Shown piece after piece: positions 8,435 through 17,453 of a stretch of 43,587 nt of DNA (within the stretch, counting starts at the first letter, position 1; every line of letters starts with the position of its first letter). Source of the DNA: Rhodobacterales bacterium (GTDB lineage Bacteria > Pseudomonadota > Alphaproteobacteria > Caulobacterales > Hyphomonadaceae); contig JACXUV010000025.1 in assembly GCA_014763715.1 (NCBI GenBank), positions 1-43,587 of the forward strand, read 5' to 3'. A model generated the notes under the pieces. The model saw only the letters and a program-made list of their open reading frames with translations, searched no databases and was not told the origin of the DNA. A program made the translations under genes and the position numbers.

Positions 8435-9135
8435 TGATGGCAAACGAAATGGAAAAGCAGAACGCGGCGGCCGCGGCGATGGAATTTGTCGAGGACGGCA
8501 TGACCATCGGCCTCGGCACAGGGTCCACGGCGAAGTATTTCGTCGAATACCTGGCCGAGGAAGTGGCCGACGGCCTGGTCGTGCGATGCATCGAAACCAG
8601 TGAGCAGACGCGCCGCCTGGCCGAGAGCCTTGGCGTGCCACTGATCCCGTTCGAACAGGTTGAGCGTATCCACCTGACCGTGGACGGCGCCGACGAGGTG
8701 GACGAGCATGGTTTCCTCATCAAAGGCGGCGGCGCGGCCCTGCTGCGTGAGAAGATCATCGCCAATGCAAGCGATCACATGGTTGTGATTGCCGACCCGT
8801 CGAAACAGGTCGAGCGCCTGGGTGCTTTCCCGCTACCGGTGGAGGTGACGCCGTTCGGATACACGATCACGGCGAAGAAGGTTTATGACGCGCTTTGCGC
8901 CAGCGGTATTGACCGCCCGCGCGTGGAATTGCGTGCACAGCCGGGCGGAAAGCTGGTTGTGACGGATGGCGGAAACTACATTCTGGATTGCCATTGCCAG
9001 AAGATTCCGGATGCGGAATCGCTGGCGGCGCGCCTCTCCAATGTGCCCGGCGTCGTTGAACACGGATTGTTTATCGGCATCGCTCGAACGGTCATCATCG
9101 GCAACGAAGCCGGGGCCACGGTGTTTGAATTCTGA
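8434..9135 (+). CDS. rpiA: Ribose-5-phosphate isomerase A
   Basis: RpiA interconverts ribose-5-phosphate and ribulose-5-phosphate in the pentose phosphate pathway. The 233-aa protein shows GLGTGSTAKYF (about 28-38), TVDGADEVD (about 83-91, with the catalytic aspartate) and KGGGAALLREKI (about 97-108). I start at 8434, where the ATG overlaps the glmU TGA (TGATG), with AAAAAGGG upstream. Earlier in-frame starts would lie inside glmU. Confidence 0.95.
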   Translation: MMANEMEKQNAAAAAMEFVEDGMTIGLGTGSTAKYFVEYLAEEVADGLVVRCIETSEQTRRLAESLGVPLIPFEQVERIHLTVDGADEVDEHGFLIKGGGAALLREKIIANASDHMVVIADPSKQVERLGAFPLPVEVTPFGYTITAKKVYDALCASGIDRPRVELRAQPGGKLVVTDGGNYILDCHCQKIPDAESLAARLSNVPGVVEHGLFIGIARTVIIGNEAGATVFEF

Positions 9136-9201
9136 TCTGGCAGGCCCATATCGGGCCGCAGATACGCAGCAGACACGCAATAGACTTTCAAGGAATGACC
9201 C

Positions 9202-10608
9202 ATGGCTGAGCACGCTTACGACTTCGACCTGTTCGTGATCGGGGGCGGCTCCGGCGGGGTGCGCGCGGCACGTATTGCAGCCATCGCAGGTGCACGCGTC
9301 GGCCTTGCGGAAGAATACCGCATGGGCGGCACCTGCGTGATCCGCGGCTGTGTGCCGAAGAAGTTCATGGTGTATGCCAGCCAGTACGGCAAGGACATCG
9401 AGAAATCGGCAGGCTATGGCTGGCGTGTCGGCGATGTCTCGTACGATCACGGAACATTCGCCTCTGCCATGCATGCCGAAGTGGATCGCCTGTCGGGCAT
9501 CTATTTCCGTAATCTCAAGAATGCCGGTGTCGACATTTTCGAGGAGCGGGCCGAGTTTGTCGATGCCCACACGGTGCGCCTGAAGACAAGCGGCAAGACC
9601 ATCACGGCAGGCAAGATCCTGATCGCCGTGGGCGGTGCGCCGTGGCGCCCCTCTCCGGAAGAGCTTCCGGGTGTCGAGCACACGATCACGTCGAATGAGG
9701 TGTTCCATCTGGAAGACCTGCCGAAACATGTGGTCATCGCGGGTGGTGGCTACATCGCGGTTGAGTTCGCGCATATCTTTGCGGGGCTCGGCGTGCCGAC
9801 CTGTCTCGTCTATCGCGGTGAGGAAGTGCTGCGCGGTTTTGATGCCGATGTGCGCACGGCGGTGCATGAGGGCCTGAAAGAGGCCGGTGTGCGTGTCGTG
9901 ACCGGTTCCGTGTTTACCTCCATCGACAAGCGTGAGGGAGAGGATCTTCCGCTGCGCGTCAGCCTGTCGACGGGCAGCCATATCGATGCCGATGTCGTCC
10001 TCATGGCTGTGGGCCGGCGTCCGAATACGGAAGGGCTTGGCTGCGAAGCGGCCGGGATCGAGCTGGATGGCAATGGCGCCGTGAAAGTGGATGAGTGGTC
10101 AAAAACCAATGTCGACAGCGTCTGGGCCGTTGGCGATGTGACCGACCGCGTGGCGTTGACGCCGGTGGCTATCCGCGAAGGGCACGCCTTTGCCGACACA
10201 GAGTTTGGCGGCAACCCCTGGCATTTCGATCATTCCGACATTGCCACAGCGGTCTTCTCCCAGCCGGAAGTCGGCACGGTTGGCCTGAGCGAGGCAGACG
10301 CCCGCAAGGCCTATGGTGCTGACATCGATATCTACAAGACGAACTTCAAACCGATGAAGAATGCCTTGAACGGCGACACAAGCCGTGTGCTGATGAAGCT
10401 GGTCGTGCGCGCATCGGATGAGAAGGTGCTGGGCGTCCACATGGTGGGCGATGACGCGGCCGAGATCATCCAGGCCATCGGAATCGCCATCAAGATGGGC
10501 GTTACCAAGCCTGACTTTGACCGCACATGCGCCGTTCACCCATCCGTCGCGGAGGAACTGGTGACGATGCGTACGAAATGGGTGCCGGATGTGGCGAGTA
10601 ACGCCTAG
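9202..10608 (+). CDS. gor: Glutathione-disulfide reductase
   Basis: Gor reduces glutathione disulfide with NADPH and FAD in the cytoplasm. The 468-aa protein has the FAD-binding GGGSGG (residues 14-19), the redox pair C45/C50 in GGTCVIRGCVPKK, the NADPH-binding GGGYIAVEFA (about 176) and the C-terminal HPSVAEE with the catalytic histidine and glutamate. Arginines in LVYRGEEVLRGF fit NADPH over NADH preference. AGGA precedes the ATG. It lies 66 nt after rpiA on the same strand and may be read with glmU-rpiA. Its TAG overlaps the convergent TIR-ParA stop by the 4-bp palindrome CTAG. Confidence 0.95.
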   Translation: MAEHAYDFDLFVIGGGSGGVRAARIAAIAGARVGLAEEYRMGGTCVIRGCVPKKFMVYASQYGKDIEKSAGYGWRVGDVSYDHGTFASAMHAEVDRLSGIYFRNLKNAGVDIFEERAEFVDAHTVRLKTSGKTITAGKILIAVGGAPWRPSPEELPGVEHTITSNEVFHLEDLPKHVVIAGGGYIAVEFAHIFAGLGVPTCLVYRGEEVLRGFDADVRTAVHEGLKEAGVRVVTGSVFTSIDKREGEDLPLRVSLSTGSHIDADVVLMAVGRRPNTEGLGCEAAGIELDGNGAVKVDEWSKTNVDSVWAVGDVTDRVALTPVAIREGHAFADTEFGGNPWHFDHSDIATAVFSQPEVGTVGLSEADARKAYGADIDIYKTNFKPMKNALNGDTSRVLMKLVVRASDEKVLGVHMVGDDAAEIIQAIGIAIKMGVTKPDFDRTCAVHPSVAEELVTMRTKWVPDVASNA

Positions 10609-11912
10609 GCCGTCTCGTCACTTAGCGCTTTCAGTTCCAGCGCGATCGTTTTCAGGCTTTCGCGGATCTGCTTCAGCCCGCCGCCGCGCCCCGAATGGAT
10701 CACCAGCTGTTTCCAGGCTGGCTGGCCTTCCTGTGGGGGCTTCACGGCGAGGTGCTTCGAGCGTGGCAAGGCAGACTTCAGGAGTGCATCCGACAGCGCG
10801 AAGCCTGCGACGTCATTATAGGTGCCGTTGCGAGCCTCGGCCTCAAAGGTCGACTGTTCAGACCGGCTGACCGCATTGAACAGCACCGACAGTTCCGGGC
10901 GCTGGTTCACCGGGATCTGGGTTTGCAGGACCTGGTTCAGCAGTTTCACCCCGCGCAGGGAGTAGATGTCGGTGTGCATGGGGGCCAGCACACGGTCTGC
11001 CGCCTCTAGCGCACAACGCGTCAGGAAGGTGGCGTTCGGGTTCGTGTCGAAGACGATCAGGTCATATTCGCTGCGATAGAAGTCCACCTGACGCAGGAAG
11101 TGGCGCTTGATCTTGTCCAGCGCTTCGCTGTCGGTGGCAAAGGCGTATTTCGAAATCTCGAACTGGCCTGAAATGATGTCGAACCGGCCGGGCGGGCTGT
11201 TTCCCTCGGCCATGATGTCGTGGACCAGGTAATCGCGGGCGACCGGCGCGAAGGGCTCGGTCGAGAGGCTCAGCCAGTGCTCTGCCGGGCTGCCTGCGTC
11301 GCGGGCATGCAGGCGCGAACGCTCGAACAGGGATATCACGGAACGGTCTGCCGCGGCGCTCTCGTCGGCGGCATCCATTTCGTAGAAGGTCTGGGTGAGA
11401 TTGTATTGTGGGTCGAGGTCGATCAGCAGGATGCGGCCGCCCGCCATGGCATGCCAGGCGCCGAAAACCTGAGCGGAGATGGTTGTCTTGCCGACCCCGC
11501 CCTTGAGGTTCATCACCGCAATGACCGGGCATTTGCGCTTGTAGGCCGCCTGGGTCTGCTGGACGAGCTGGTCCAGCCCGCCGGGCGTGGTGCTGGACAG
11601 GCGCAGGTGAGGCTGGACTTCCTGTTTGAAGAAGCCATTCAGGCGCGCCTTGTCGATCTGGTAGGGGATCAGCGGCAGGCCGCGGGCCTTGGCGCGCTCG
11701 ACATCCTGGCGCACGGTCTTCGAGCGCACGGAAGTGGCCGAGACCAGGACGATCATCGCGAAGGCGTCGTCGATGTCCTTGTTGTTGCGCTCGCGGTCAT
11801 TGTCGTCATCCGGGGCGAATTTCACCGGAATCGACGCGGCCCGCATGGCTTCATGCAGTTTCAGCAGATCATCGAGGTCCGGCGTGGAGTGGGCAATGTA
11901 GACGTGAGACAT
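10605..11912 (-). CDS. TIR domain-ParA/MinD ATPase fusion protein
   Basis: Residues 1 to about 100 resemble a bacterial TIR domain. It opens with HVYIAHSTPDLDD, has a central FAMIVLVSATSV strand and closes with VERAKARGLPLIPYQID. The position matching the NADase catalytic glutamate (as in SARM1) appears to be D70. From about residue 125 it is a ParA/MinD-type ATPase with the deviant Walker A KGGVGKTT (137-144), LLIDLDPQ and the Walker B-like DLIVFDTNPN. No signal peptide or membrane segment is seen. No ParB, replication or toxin gene is adjacent, so a partition system is unlikely. It is divergent from the DAHP synthase gene and convergent with gor. Defence, localisation or signalling roles are all open. 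Confidence 0.8.
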   Translation of the reverse strand: MSHVYIAHSTPDLDDLLKLHEAMRAASIPVKFAPDDDNDRERNNKDIDDAFAMIVLVSATSVRSKTVRQDVERAKARGLPLIPYQIDKARLNGFFKQEVQPHLRLSSTTPGGLDQLVQQTQAAYKRKCPVIAVMNLKGGVGKTTISAQVFGAWHAMAGGRILLIDLDPQYNLTQTFYEMDAADESAAADRSVISLFERSRLHARDAGSPAEHWLSLSTEPFAPVARDYLVHDIMAEGNSPPGRFDIISGQFEISKYAFATDSEALDKIKRHFLRQVDFYRSEYDLIVFDTNPNATFLTRCALEAADRVLAPMHTDIYSLRGVKLLNQVLQTQIPVNQRPELSVLFNAVSRSEQSTFEAEARNGTYNDVAGFALSDALLKSALPRSKHLAVKPPQEGQPAWKQLVIHSGRGGGLKQIRESLKTIALELKALSDETA

Positions 11913-12062
11913 GATCTCGCGGCGGTCCCTTCAAGGCTTGCCTCAAGCCCTGTCTTACTAAGGGGAGGCGGGGTGATTCCGCCAGCGTTGTGCTGTGAAA
12001 TTGTGGTGAAACTTGAGCGATCGCCTGCCATGTGATTAATGCGGCCATCAATGGAGCGTAAG

Positions 12063-13442
12063 ATGAGCAACTGGACCCCTTCCGACTGGCGCCAACTGCC
12101 GGCGAAGCACATCCCGGATGATTACCCGGATACTGCAGCACTTGCTGCAGTTGAGGCCCGTCTACGCTCGTTTCCGCCGCTTGTTTTTGCAGGGGAAGCC
12201 CGACGCCTGAAAATGCGTCTTGGCGAAGTTGCAGCCGGGAAGGCTTTCCTGCTTCAGGGCGGCGACTGTGCCGAGAGCTTCAAGGAATTCCATCCGGACA
12301 ACATCCGCGACACGTTCCGCGTGATTCTGCAGATGGCTGTCGTGCTGACCTTCGCTGCCGCCAAGCCGGTCGTGAAAGTCGGCCGGATTGCCGGCCAGTT
12401 CGGCAAGCCGCGTTCCGAGCCGATCGAGACGATCAATGGTGTGACGCTGCCCTCCTACCGCGGCGACAACATCAACGGCATGGAGTTCACACCCGAGAGC
12501 CGGATTCCGGACCCCGAACGCCTGATCCAGGCCTATTCCCAGTCGGCGGCGACTCTGAACCTGCTGCGTGCTTTCAGCCAGGGCGGCTACGCCAGCCTCG
12601 CCAACGTGCATCGGTGGATGCTCGGCTTCGTGGACCGCAGCCCGCAGGGTGAGCGTTACGAGAAGCTGGCGGACCAGATCTCAGCCTCGCTGCGCTTCAT
12701 GGAAGCGGTTGGCCTGAACGCTGAAACCGTGCCGCAAATGTCGCAAGTGGAGTTCTATACCAGCCACGAGGCGTTGCTGCTTGGCTATGAGGAAGCGCTG
12801 ACCCGGATCGATTCCACGTCTGGCGACTGGTACGACACGTCGGCTCACATGCTGTGGATCGGCCACCGGACCCGTCAGGTGGATCATGCCCACGTCAATT
12901 TCTGCAAGGGGATCAAGAACCCGATCGGCATCAAGTGCGGCCCCGGCATGGAGCCGGACGAGCTTGTCCGCCTGATCGAGACGATCAACCCGACAGATGA
13001 GGCTGGCCGGATCACGCTGATCACGCGCTTCGGTTCCGAGGGCGTCGCAAAGGGGCTGCCGCCGCTGGCGCGTGCCGTGAAGGCAAGCGGCCGCACGGTG
13101 GTCTGGTCCTGCGATCCAATGCACGGCAACACGCTGAAGACCGACTCCGGCTTCAAGACACGACCAGTGGACCGTATCCTCTCCGAGGTGCGCCAGTTCA
13201 TTGATGTCATGAATGCCGAAGGCTGTTACCCGGGCGGGGTTCACTTCGAGATGACCGGCCAGAACGTCACCGAATGTCTCGGCGGCGCGCAGGCGATCTC
13301 CGAGGACGACCTCTCCAGCCGCTACCACACGCACTGCGACCCGCGACTTAACGGCGAGCAGGCGCTGGAGCTGGCCTTCCTGGTGGCAGAGAAGCTTCAG
13401 GCGCTCGGCAACGGCAAGGACGCGGCCCGCAAGGCCAGCTGA
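12063..13442 (+). CDS. 3-deoxy-7-phosphoheptulonate synthase, class II
   Basis: This enzyme condenses phosphoenolpyruvate and erythrose-4-phosphate in the first step of aromatic amino acid synthesis. The 459-aa protein shows class II signatures: [11 protein letters not shown] (about 62-72), [13 protein letters not shown] (about 104-116), [18 protein letters not shown] and [14 protein letters not shown] near the C-terminus. I start at 12063 (MSNWTPSDW), with GGAG about 8 nt upstream; 12039 would add eight residues. Two GC-rich hairpins follow the stop, neither with a T-run. No adjacent aroma pathway gene is present. Feedback control cannot be inferred. Confidence 0.94.
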   Translation: MSNWTPSDWRQLPAKHIPDDYPDTAALAAVEARLRSFPPLVFAGEARRLKMRLGEVAAGKAFLLQGGDCAESFKEFHPDNIRDTFRVILQMAVVLTFAAAKPVVKVGRIAGQFGKPRSEPIETINGVTLPSYRGDNINGMEFTPESRIPDPERLIQAYSQSAATLNLLRAFSQGGYASLANVHRWMLGFVDRSPQGERYEKLADQISASLRFMEAVGLNAETVPQMSQVEFYTSHEALLLGYEEALTRIDSTSGDWYDTSAHMLWIGHRTRQVDHAHVNFCKGIKNPIGIKCGPGMEPDELVRLIETINPTDEAGRITLITRFGSEGVAKGLPPLARAVKASGRTVVWSCDPMHGNTLKTDSGFKTRPVDRILSEVRQFIDVMNAEGCYPGGVHFEMTGQNVTECLGGAQAISEDDLSSRYHTHCDPRLNGEQALELAFLVAEKLQALGNGKDAARKAS

Positions 13443-13457
13443 CGCATCTTTCTGAGC

Positions 13458-13470
13458 GGCCCTTCGGGCC
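13458..13470 (+). terminator. Short GC hairpin after DAHP synthase
   Basis: GGCCC (13458-13462) and GGGCC (13466-13470) pair around TTC, 15 nt after the stop codon. There is no T-run, so this is a weak or Rho-assisted end at best, or only a 3' stabilising structure. Confidence 0.3.
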
Positions 13471-13515
13471 CGGTGCGACAGCCATAACCGTCTCCGTCAG
13501 GACACGGAAACTTTA

Positions 13516-13540
13516 CAAGGCCGGAGCCGATCCGGCCTTG
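13516..13540 (+). terminator. Perfect 10-bp hairpin between DAHP synthase and MATE genes
   Basis: CAAGGCCGGA (13516-13525) pairs perfectly with TCCGGCCTTG (13531-13540) around a 5-nt loop. Only CTTCGC follows, with no proper T-run, so it is an atypical terminator or a leader structure of the MATE gene. Confidence 0.4.
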
Positions 13541-13571
13541 CTTCGCACAACATAATTCAACAAGACACACG

Positions 13572-13592
13572 GCCCGGCGCCTGACGCCGGGC
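13572..13592 (+). promoter_or_regulatory. GC-rich hairpin just before the MATE start
   Basis: GCCCGGCG (13572-13579) and CGCCGGGC (13585-13592) form an 8-bp stem with a 5-nt loop that ends 13 nt before the ATG and abuts the GAGGG ribosome-binding sequence. In mRNA it could modulate translation start, which is inference. Confidence 0.35.
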
Positions 13593-13605
13593 AGAGGGTA
13601 TTCCA

Positions 13606-15018
13606 ATGCGGAGCATGAACTGGCCGGCCTGGGTCCGGCTTGGGGACATTATTGATTTGTTGCGGCTGTCGGTGCCGATTGCCATCTCGCGCATGGCGAT
13701 GATGCTGATGAGCATGACGGATGCTGTGGTGCTGGGCCAGTTCGCGCCCGGTGAGCTGCCGTTTGTGCTGAACTCCTGGCTGCCGATGGGCGTGACGCTG
13801 GGCTTCAGCATGGGCATTCTGATCGGGGTGCAGGTATTGACCTCGGAAATGCTGGGCATCGGCCAGCATGGACAATCGGGGCGCATTTTTCGGCGTGGTC
13901 TGGTCGCGGCCATCGGGCTGGGTATGGCCCTGTTGGGGCTTGTGGTCCTGGTCGCGGAGCCATTGTTTCACTGGCTATTTGTCGAAATCGCGCCAAGCTC
14001 GGATGCGACGAACCTCGCCAATCCGGAACATGTTGCGGCTTCAACGGCGTCAGTGACGCGCATCCTCGCGCTGGCCCTGCCTGGGTTCACCATTTCGACC
14101 GTGTGCGGCCTTTACCTGGAGGCGCTGCGCCGGCCGACGCTGGTGGCCGTCATCAGCTATGGCGGTGTTCTTCTGAACATCGTGCTGGACCTTGCCTATG
14201 TCGGCGGGTTCTGGGGCCTGCCCCGGATGGGCGCAGAGGGTGTTGCCATCGCCACGACCGGCTCGCGTTATGCGATTGCCGTGGTGATGTTCGTGGCGGT
14301 CATCTTCCTGACCCCGGCCTTCCGCGCTTCGCCGAAGGCAGAGCCGGGTGAGGCGCGGCGCCAGTTTGAAGTCGGTATCGGTTCGGCCATCTCCAATGTG
14401 GCGGAATGGGGCGGGTTCAACCTCACCTTTACGATCGCGACCTGGATCAGCCTGGCGGCGAACACTGTCTATGGTTACACGATCCAGCTCGTCGGCTTCT
14501 GTTTCATGTTCTACATGGGCATCGCCTCGGCAACGAGCGTTCGCGTGGCGGAAGCCTTTGGCCGTGGCAACAAGCAGGAAGTCGCCAATGCCGGGCGTCT
14601 CGGCGTTGCGGCCACGGTGCTGACAGGCGTGACAATGGGGCTGGGCCTTGTCATTTTCCGCGGACCGCTCTCGGGTCTTCTGGTGAATGACGATGCGGTG
14701 ATTGATGGTGTGCGGATCGCTCCGGCCATTGCGTCTCTGCTGTTCCTGGCGTCCGTGATGACCCTGTTTGACGGGCTTCAGGCTACGGCATCCTTCGCGC
14801 TGCGGGCTCAGGAGATCGTCTGGTCGCCAAGCCTTATTCACATTGGATCGTTTTTCCTCGTGATGCTGCCAGCCTGTTACTGGTTGGGCATCGTGCAGGG
14901 GCATGGGGCGAAGGGCATGATGGAAGGTGCCCTGATCGGCGTGTTCGTGGCAGGTACGCTGCAGACACTGATGCTGGAACTGAAAGCGGCGCGTCCGCTG
15001 AAGGGACACGCCGCCTGA
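13606..15018 (+). CDS. MATE-family efflux transporter
   Basis: This 470-aa inner-membrane protein has about twelve hydrophobic segments arranged as two similar halves of six, the MATE layout. The N-terminal region (IDLLRLSVPIAISRMAMMLM) and the following DAVVLGQFAPGELPF fit the first helices of the family. Such proteins export organic cations or drugs using Na+ or H+ gradients; the substrate is not predictable. GAGGG lies about 12 nt before the ATG; a second ATG at 13615 is possible. It is convergent with the HU gene, 34 nt away. Confidence 0.88.
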   Translation: MRSMNWPAWVRLGDIIDLLRLSVPIAISRMAMMLMSMTDAVVLGQFAPGELPFVLNSWLPMGVTLGFSMGILIGVQVLTSEMLGIGQHGQSGRIFRRGLVAAIGLGMALLGLVVLVAEPLFHWLFVEIAPSSDATNLANPEHVAASTASVTRILALALPGFTISTVCGLYLEALRRPTLVAVISYGGVLLNIVLDLAYVGGFWGLPRMGAEGVAIATTGSRYAIAVVMFVAVIFLTPAFRASPKAEPGEARRQFEVGIGSAISNVAEWGGFNLTFTIATWISLAANTVYGYTIQLVGFCFMFYMGIASATSVRVAEAFGRGNKQEVANAGRLGVAATVLTGVTMGLGLVIFRGPLSGLLVNDDAVIDGVRIAPAIASLLFLASVMTLFDGLQATASFALRAQEIVWSPSLIHIGSFFLVMLPACYWLGIVQGHGAKGMMEGALIGVFVAGTLQTLMLELKAARPLKGHAA

Positions 15019-15052
15019 ATTCTGGACTTGTTCCGATAACGGAGAACCGGTC

Positions 15053-15319
15053 CTAGAGATCCTTCATCGCGGAGGCCGGCTTGAAGGAAGCCGATGTCTT
15101 CTCCGGGATCTTGATCGGTTCACCGGTTGCCGGGTTACGGCCGGTGCGGGCATTGCGGGTTTTCGGCGCGAAAGTGCCGAAACCTGCGATGGCGACCTGC
15201 TTACGCGATTTCACCGCGTCAGCGATCGTGTCGAATACAGCATCAACGGCCTTGCCGGCGTCGCTTTGCGACAGGCCCGAAGCAGCGGCCACTGCCTTCG
15301 TAAGTTCACCCTTGTTCAT
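15053..15319 (-). CDS. hup: HU-family DNA-binding protein
   Basis: This 88-aa nucleoid protein bends and compacts DNA as a dimer. It starts MNKGELTKAVAAASGLS and contains GFGTFAPKTRNARTGRNPATGE, the DNA-binding arm with the conserved arginines and the intercalating proline in NPATG. It ends with the usual KPASAMKDL-type tail. I start at 15319, after AGGAGA; upstream in-frame codons give an implausible extension. HU and IHF share the fold, but the arm sequence is HU-like. Confidence 0.95.
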   Translation of the reverse strand: MNKGELTKAVAAASGLSQSDAGKAVDAVFDTIADAVKSRKQVAIAGFGTFAPKTRNARTGRNPATGEPIKIPEKTSASFKPASAMKDL

Positions 15320-15418
15320 ACGGGTTCTCCTCTGAGTTAAACGGCGATGCCCCGCCGTTGGTTCGACTAGTCCACGATTCGGAAAACCTGAACACGCCGG
15401 ATTCCCAATAAACACGGG

Positions 15419-16333
15419 CTATATGCCTGGAATCCAGCCCTCTTCGGCCTGAATTTTCGCGTTTTGTGCCTCTTCCAGGCCTTTGGCTGTGGAAAAAGCA
15501 GCCGAAAGCGCTCCTTTTTCGTCCAGGGACGCGTAGTGATAGGCGATTCCGCGGACCTGGGCAGCATCTGCCGTCTCGCCGGATTCGGGTGTCACCTTGA
15601 TCAATGAAGGGTAAATTTCGGTCATGACGACGCTGACGCCAGAGAGAACTTCCTCCGTCAGCGGTTGGGTCGCATCAAATTCGAACGGCCAGATACGGGA
15701 TTCCGCCCATGTCTGGCGCAGGCCGTGCACATGCGGAATTCCGGTGAGGGACTGGCTGCCGACACTACCGGTATAGGCGAGCTGCCAGATCGATTTTGGC
15801 TGCCCCTGTTTCGTGTCGCGCAGATAGGCTTCGGCAATGCGGTACTCCGGCAGCGGAGCACCGTCGAAGTCCGGCTTCGTGCTGCCCAATGTGGAAACGA
15901 CATCGCGTGCAGGCGCGCCCCAGAAGGGAAAAGGCCCTTTTGAGATTGCATAGTTCATGCCGGCCGCGATGGCGTAGCGGGCATTGGAATTGTCCGGCTT
16001 GTCTTTCAGCTTGGCAGCAAGATGTTCGTGCATCGCCTGCCACGGTGCCTTGCCATCCAGTTTCAGGCCCAGGGCTTCTGCCGTGCCTGCCGGATACCCG
16101 AGAGAGAAGTCGAAGCCGAGGAGGACACGGTCGCCACGCTTTGTCAGCTTGCCGACCATGTCCTCAAGGAAGCTGCGGGCTTTGAGACGCGTATCGATGT
16201 TCACTGCACGGAATTGCAGTTTCAGACGGGCATCCTTGGCCAGGATGCCGATCCAGATCGAATTGGCACCGGTAACGGGCTTCGATGCCGCGCTCCAGTC
16301 TACCATGATGTAAGCGTCAAAAAGGGCCGCCAT
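15419..16333 (-). CDS. Uncharacterised protein, possible DUF429-like RNase H fold
   Basis: I do not recognise this 304-aa protein by name. It opens with YIMVDWSAASKPVTGANSIWIG, followed by LLGFDFSLGYP (about 92-102) and VVMTEIYPSL near residue 234. The spacing of a conserved N-terminal aspartate, a second acidic strand and a glutamate-before-proline motif recalls DUF429, an RNase H-like fold family of unknown function; this is my inference from patterns. No signal peptide or membrane segment is seen. It starts 2 nt after the stop of the upstream MDR oxidoreductase, so the two form an operon. Confidence 0.7.
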   Translation of the reverse strand: MAALFDAYIMVDWSAASKPVTGANSIWIGILAKDARLKLQFRAVNIDTRLKARSFLEDMVGKLTKRGDRVLLGFDFSLGYPAGTAEALGLKLDGKAPWQAMHEHLAAKLKDKPDNSNARYAIAAGMNYAISKGPFPFWGAPARDVVSTLGSTKPDFDGAPLPEYRIAEAYLRDTKQGQPKSIWQLAYTGSVGSQSLTGIPHVHGLRQTWAESRIWPFEFDATQPLTEEVLSGVSVVMTEIYPSLIKVTPESGETADAAQVRGIAYHYASLDEKGALSAAFSTAKGLEEAQNAKIQAEEGWIPGI

Positions 16334-16335
16334 GT

Positions 16336-17361
16336 CTAATCCAGTTTTACGAGCATTTTGCCGGTATTGGCTCCGCTGAAGAGACCGATGAACGCGTCAG
16401 GCGCCTTATCGATTCCCTCCATCACAGTCTCCTGGAACTTCATCTGCCCTGCCGGGATCCATTTGGCCATATCCGCAAGGAAGGCGGGCTGCATATCGAC
16501 ATGGCTGGAGACAATGAAGCCCTCGATCTTCAGCTGTTTCCCGACGACCTGGATAATGTTGTGGGGGCCAACCGGCGTGCCGGTTTCATTATATTGAGCG
16601 ATCATCCCGCATTCGGCGAAGCGCGCCATCGGGCGGGCAACCTCGATGGCTGCCGTCAGGTGGTCGCCGCCGACATTGTCGAAATAGACATCGATACCCT
16701 TCGGGGCTGCCTGACGCAGGGCCGAGACGAGACCGTCGAAGCCCTTGGCTTCCTTGTAGTCGATGACATGATCGGCACCGAGGGATTTCACGAAGGCGCA
16801 TTTGTCTGCCCCACCGGCTGAGCCGATGACGGTGCAGTTCTTGATTTTGGCAATCTGGACGACGGTGGAGCCGACCGCGCCCGCCGCGCCGGAGACGAAC
16901 ACCGTGTCGCCTTCCTTCAGCTCAGCGATACGCAGGATGCCTGCATAGGCGGTCAGGCCAGGCATGCCGGCAACGCCGAGGAAGGCGCTGTCGGGCAGGC
17001 CGGTGCCTTTGGGAAGCTTCATCGTCATGGCGCTGGCAGGGGCGCCCGTCCACGCTGTTCGCCAGCCATTCATGGACTGGACAAGGTCACCCACTTGATA
17101 GTCAGGGTGATTGGATGCCGTGACATGGCCGACAGCGCCGCCCTGCATGGTTTCACCGATCTGGAAAGGCGGCACATAGCTTTCACGATCGTACATGCGG
17201 CCGCGCATATAGGGATCAACCGACATCCAGGCGTTCTGCACCTGAATTTCGCCAGGGCCAGGCTCTGGTGCTTCCACGGTTTTCTTCTCGAAATCAGCAT
17301 GTTGGGGCATGCCGACCGGCCGGCGGGCAAGGGCCCATTCAGTTGAGGTAAGTGTAGGCAT
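16336..17361 (-). CDS. NADP-dependent oxidoreductase, zinc-free MDR superfamily
   Basis: This 341-aa medium-chain reductase resembles the leukotriene B4 dehydrogenase/CurA group, which reduces carbon-carbon double bonds of alpha,beta-unsaturated carbonyls with NADPH. Evidence is the GROES-like N-terminus with DPYMRGRM (about 49-56), the nucleotide-binding VSGAAGAVGSTVVQIAK (about 154-170) and VDVYFDNVGG-type strand (IDVYFDNVGGDH). The catalytic zinc cysteines are absent, as expected for the group. AGGAGG precedes the ATG. The substrate is unknown. It is co-transcribed with the DUF429-like gene. Confidence 0.9.
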   Translation of the reverse strand: MPTLTSTEWALARRPVGMPQHADFEKKTVEAPEPGPGEIQVQNAWMSVDPYMRGRMYDRESYVPPFQIGETMQGGAVGHVTASNHPDYQVGDLVQSMNGWRTAWTGAPASAMTMKLPKGTGLPDSAFLGVAGMPGLTAYAGILRIAELKEGDTVFVSGAAGAVGSTVVQIAKIKNCTVIGSAGGADKCAFVKSLGADHVIDYKEAKGFDGLVSALRQAAPKGIDVYFDNVGGDHLTAAIEVARPMARFAECGMIAQYNETGTPVGPHNIIQVVGKQLKIEGFIVSSHVDMQPAFLADMAKWIPAGQMKFQETVMEGIDKAPDAFIGLFSGANTGKMLVKLD

Positions 17362-17453
17362 TCCTGTTTCCTCCTGTTGTTTCTTGTTGCCTCATTGGCC
17401 CCTACTTGGGCGTAACAGGCGGGGCTGTGAAGGGGGAATTACGAAGAAACGCG

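Noticed and set aside
9143..9157. Terminator between rpiA and gor (GGCCC-ATATC-GGGCC)
   Set aside because: Only five base pairs and no T-run; the short gap suggests read-through into gor.
8833..9981. 382-codon minus-strand open frame across rpiA and gor
   Set aside because: It spans two certain genes on the other strand and the gap between them, with no domain features.
10605..11912. Plasmid or chromosome partition locus at the ParA-like gene
   Set aside because: No ParB gene, parS-like repeats or replication gene nearby, and the N-terminus is TIR-like.
14050..15009. 319-codon minus-strand open frame within the MATE gene
   Set aside because: Histidine/arginine-rich translation typical of the reverse of a membrane protein gene.
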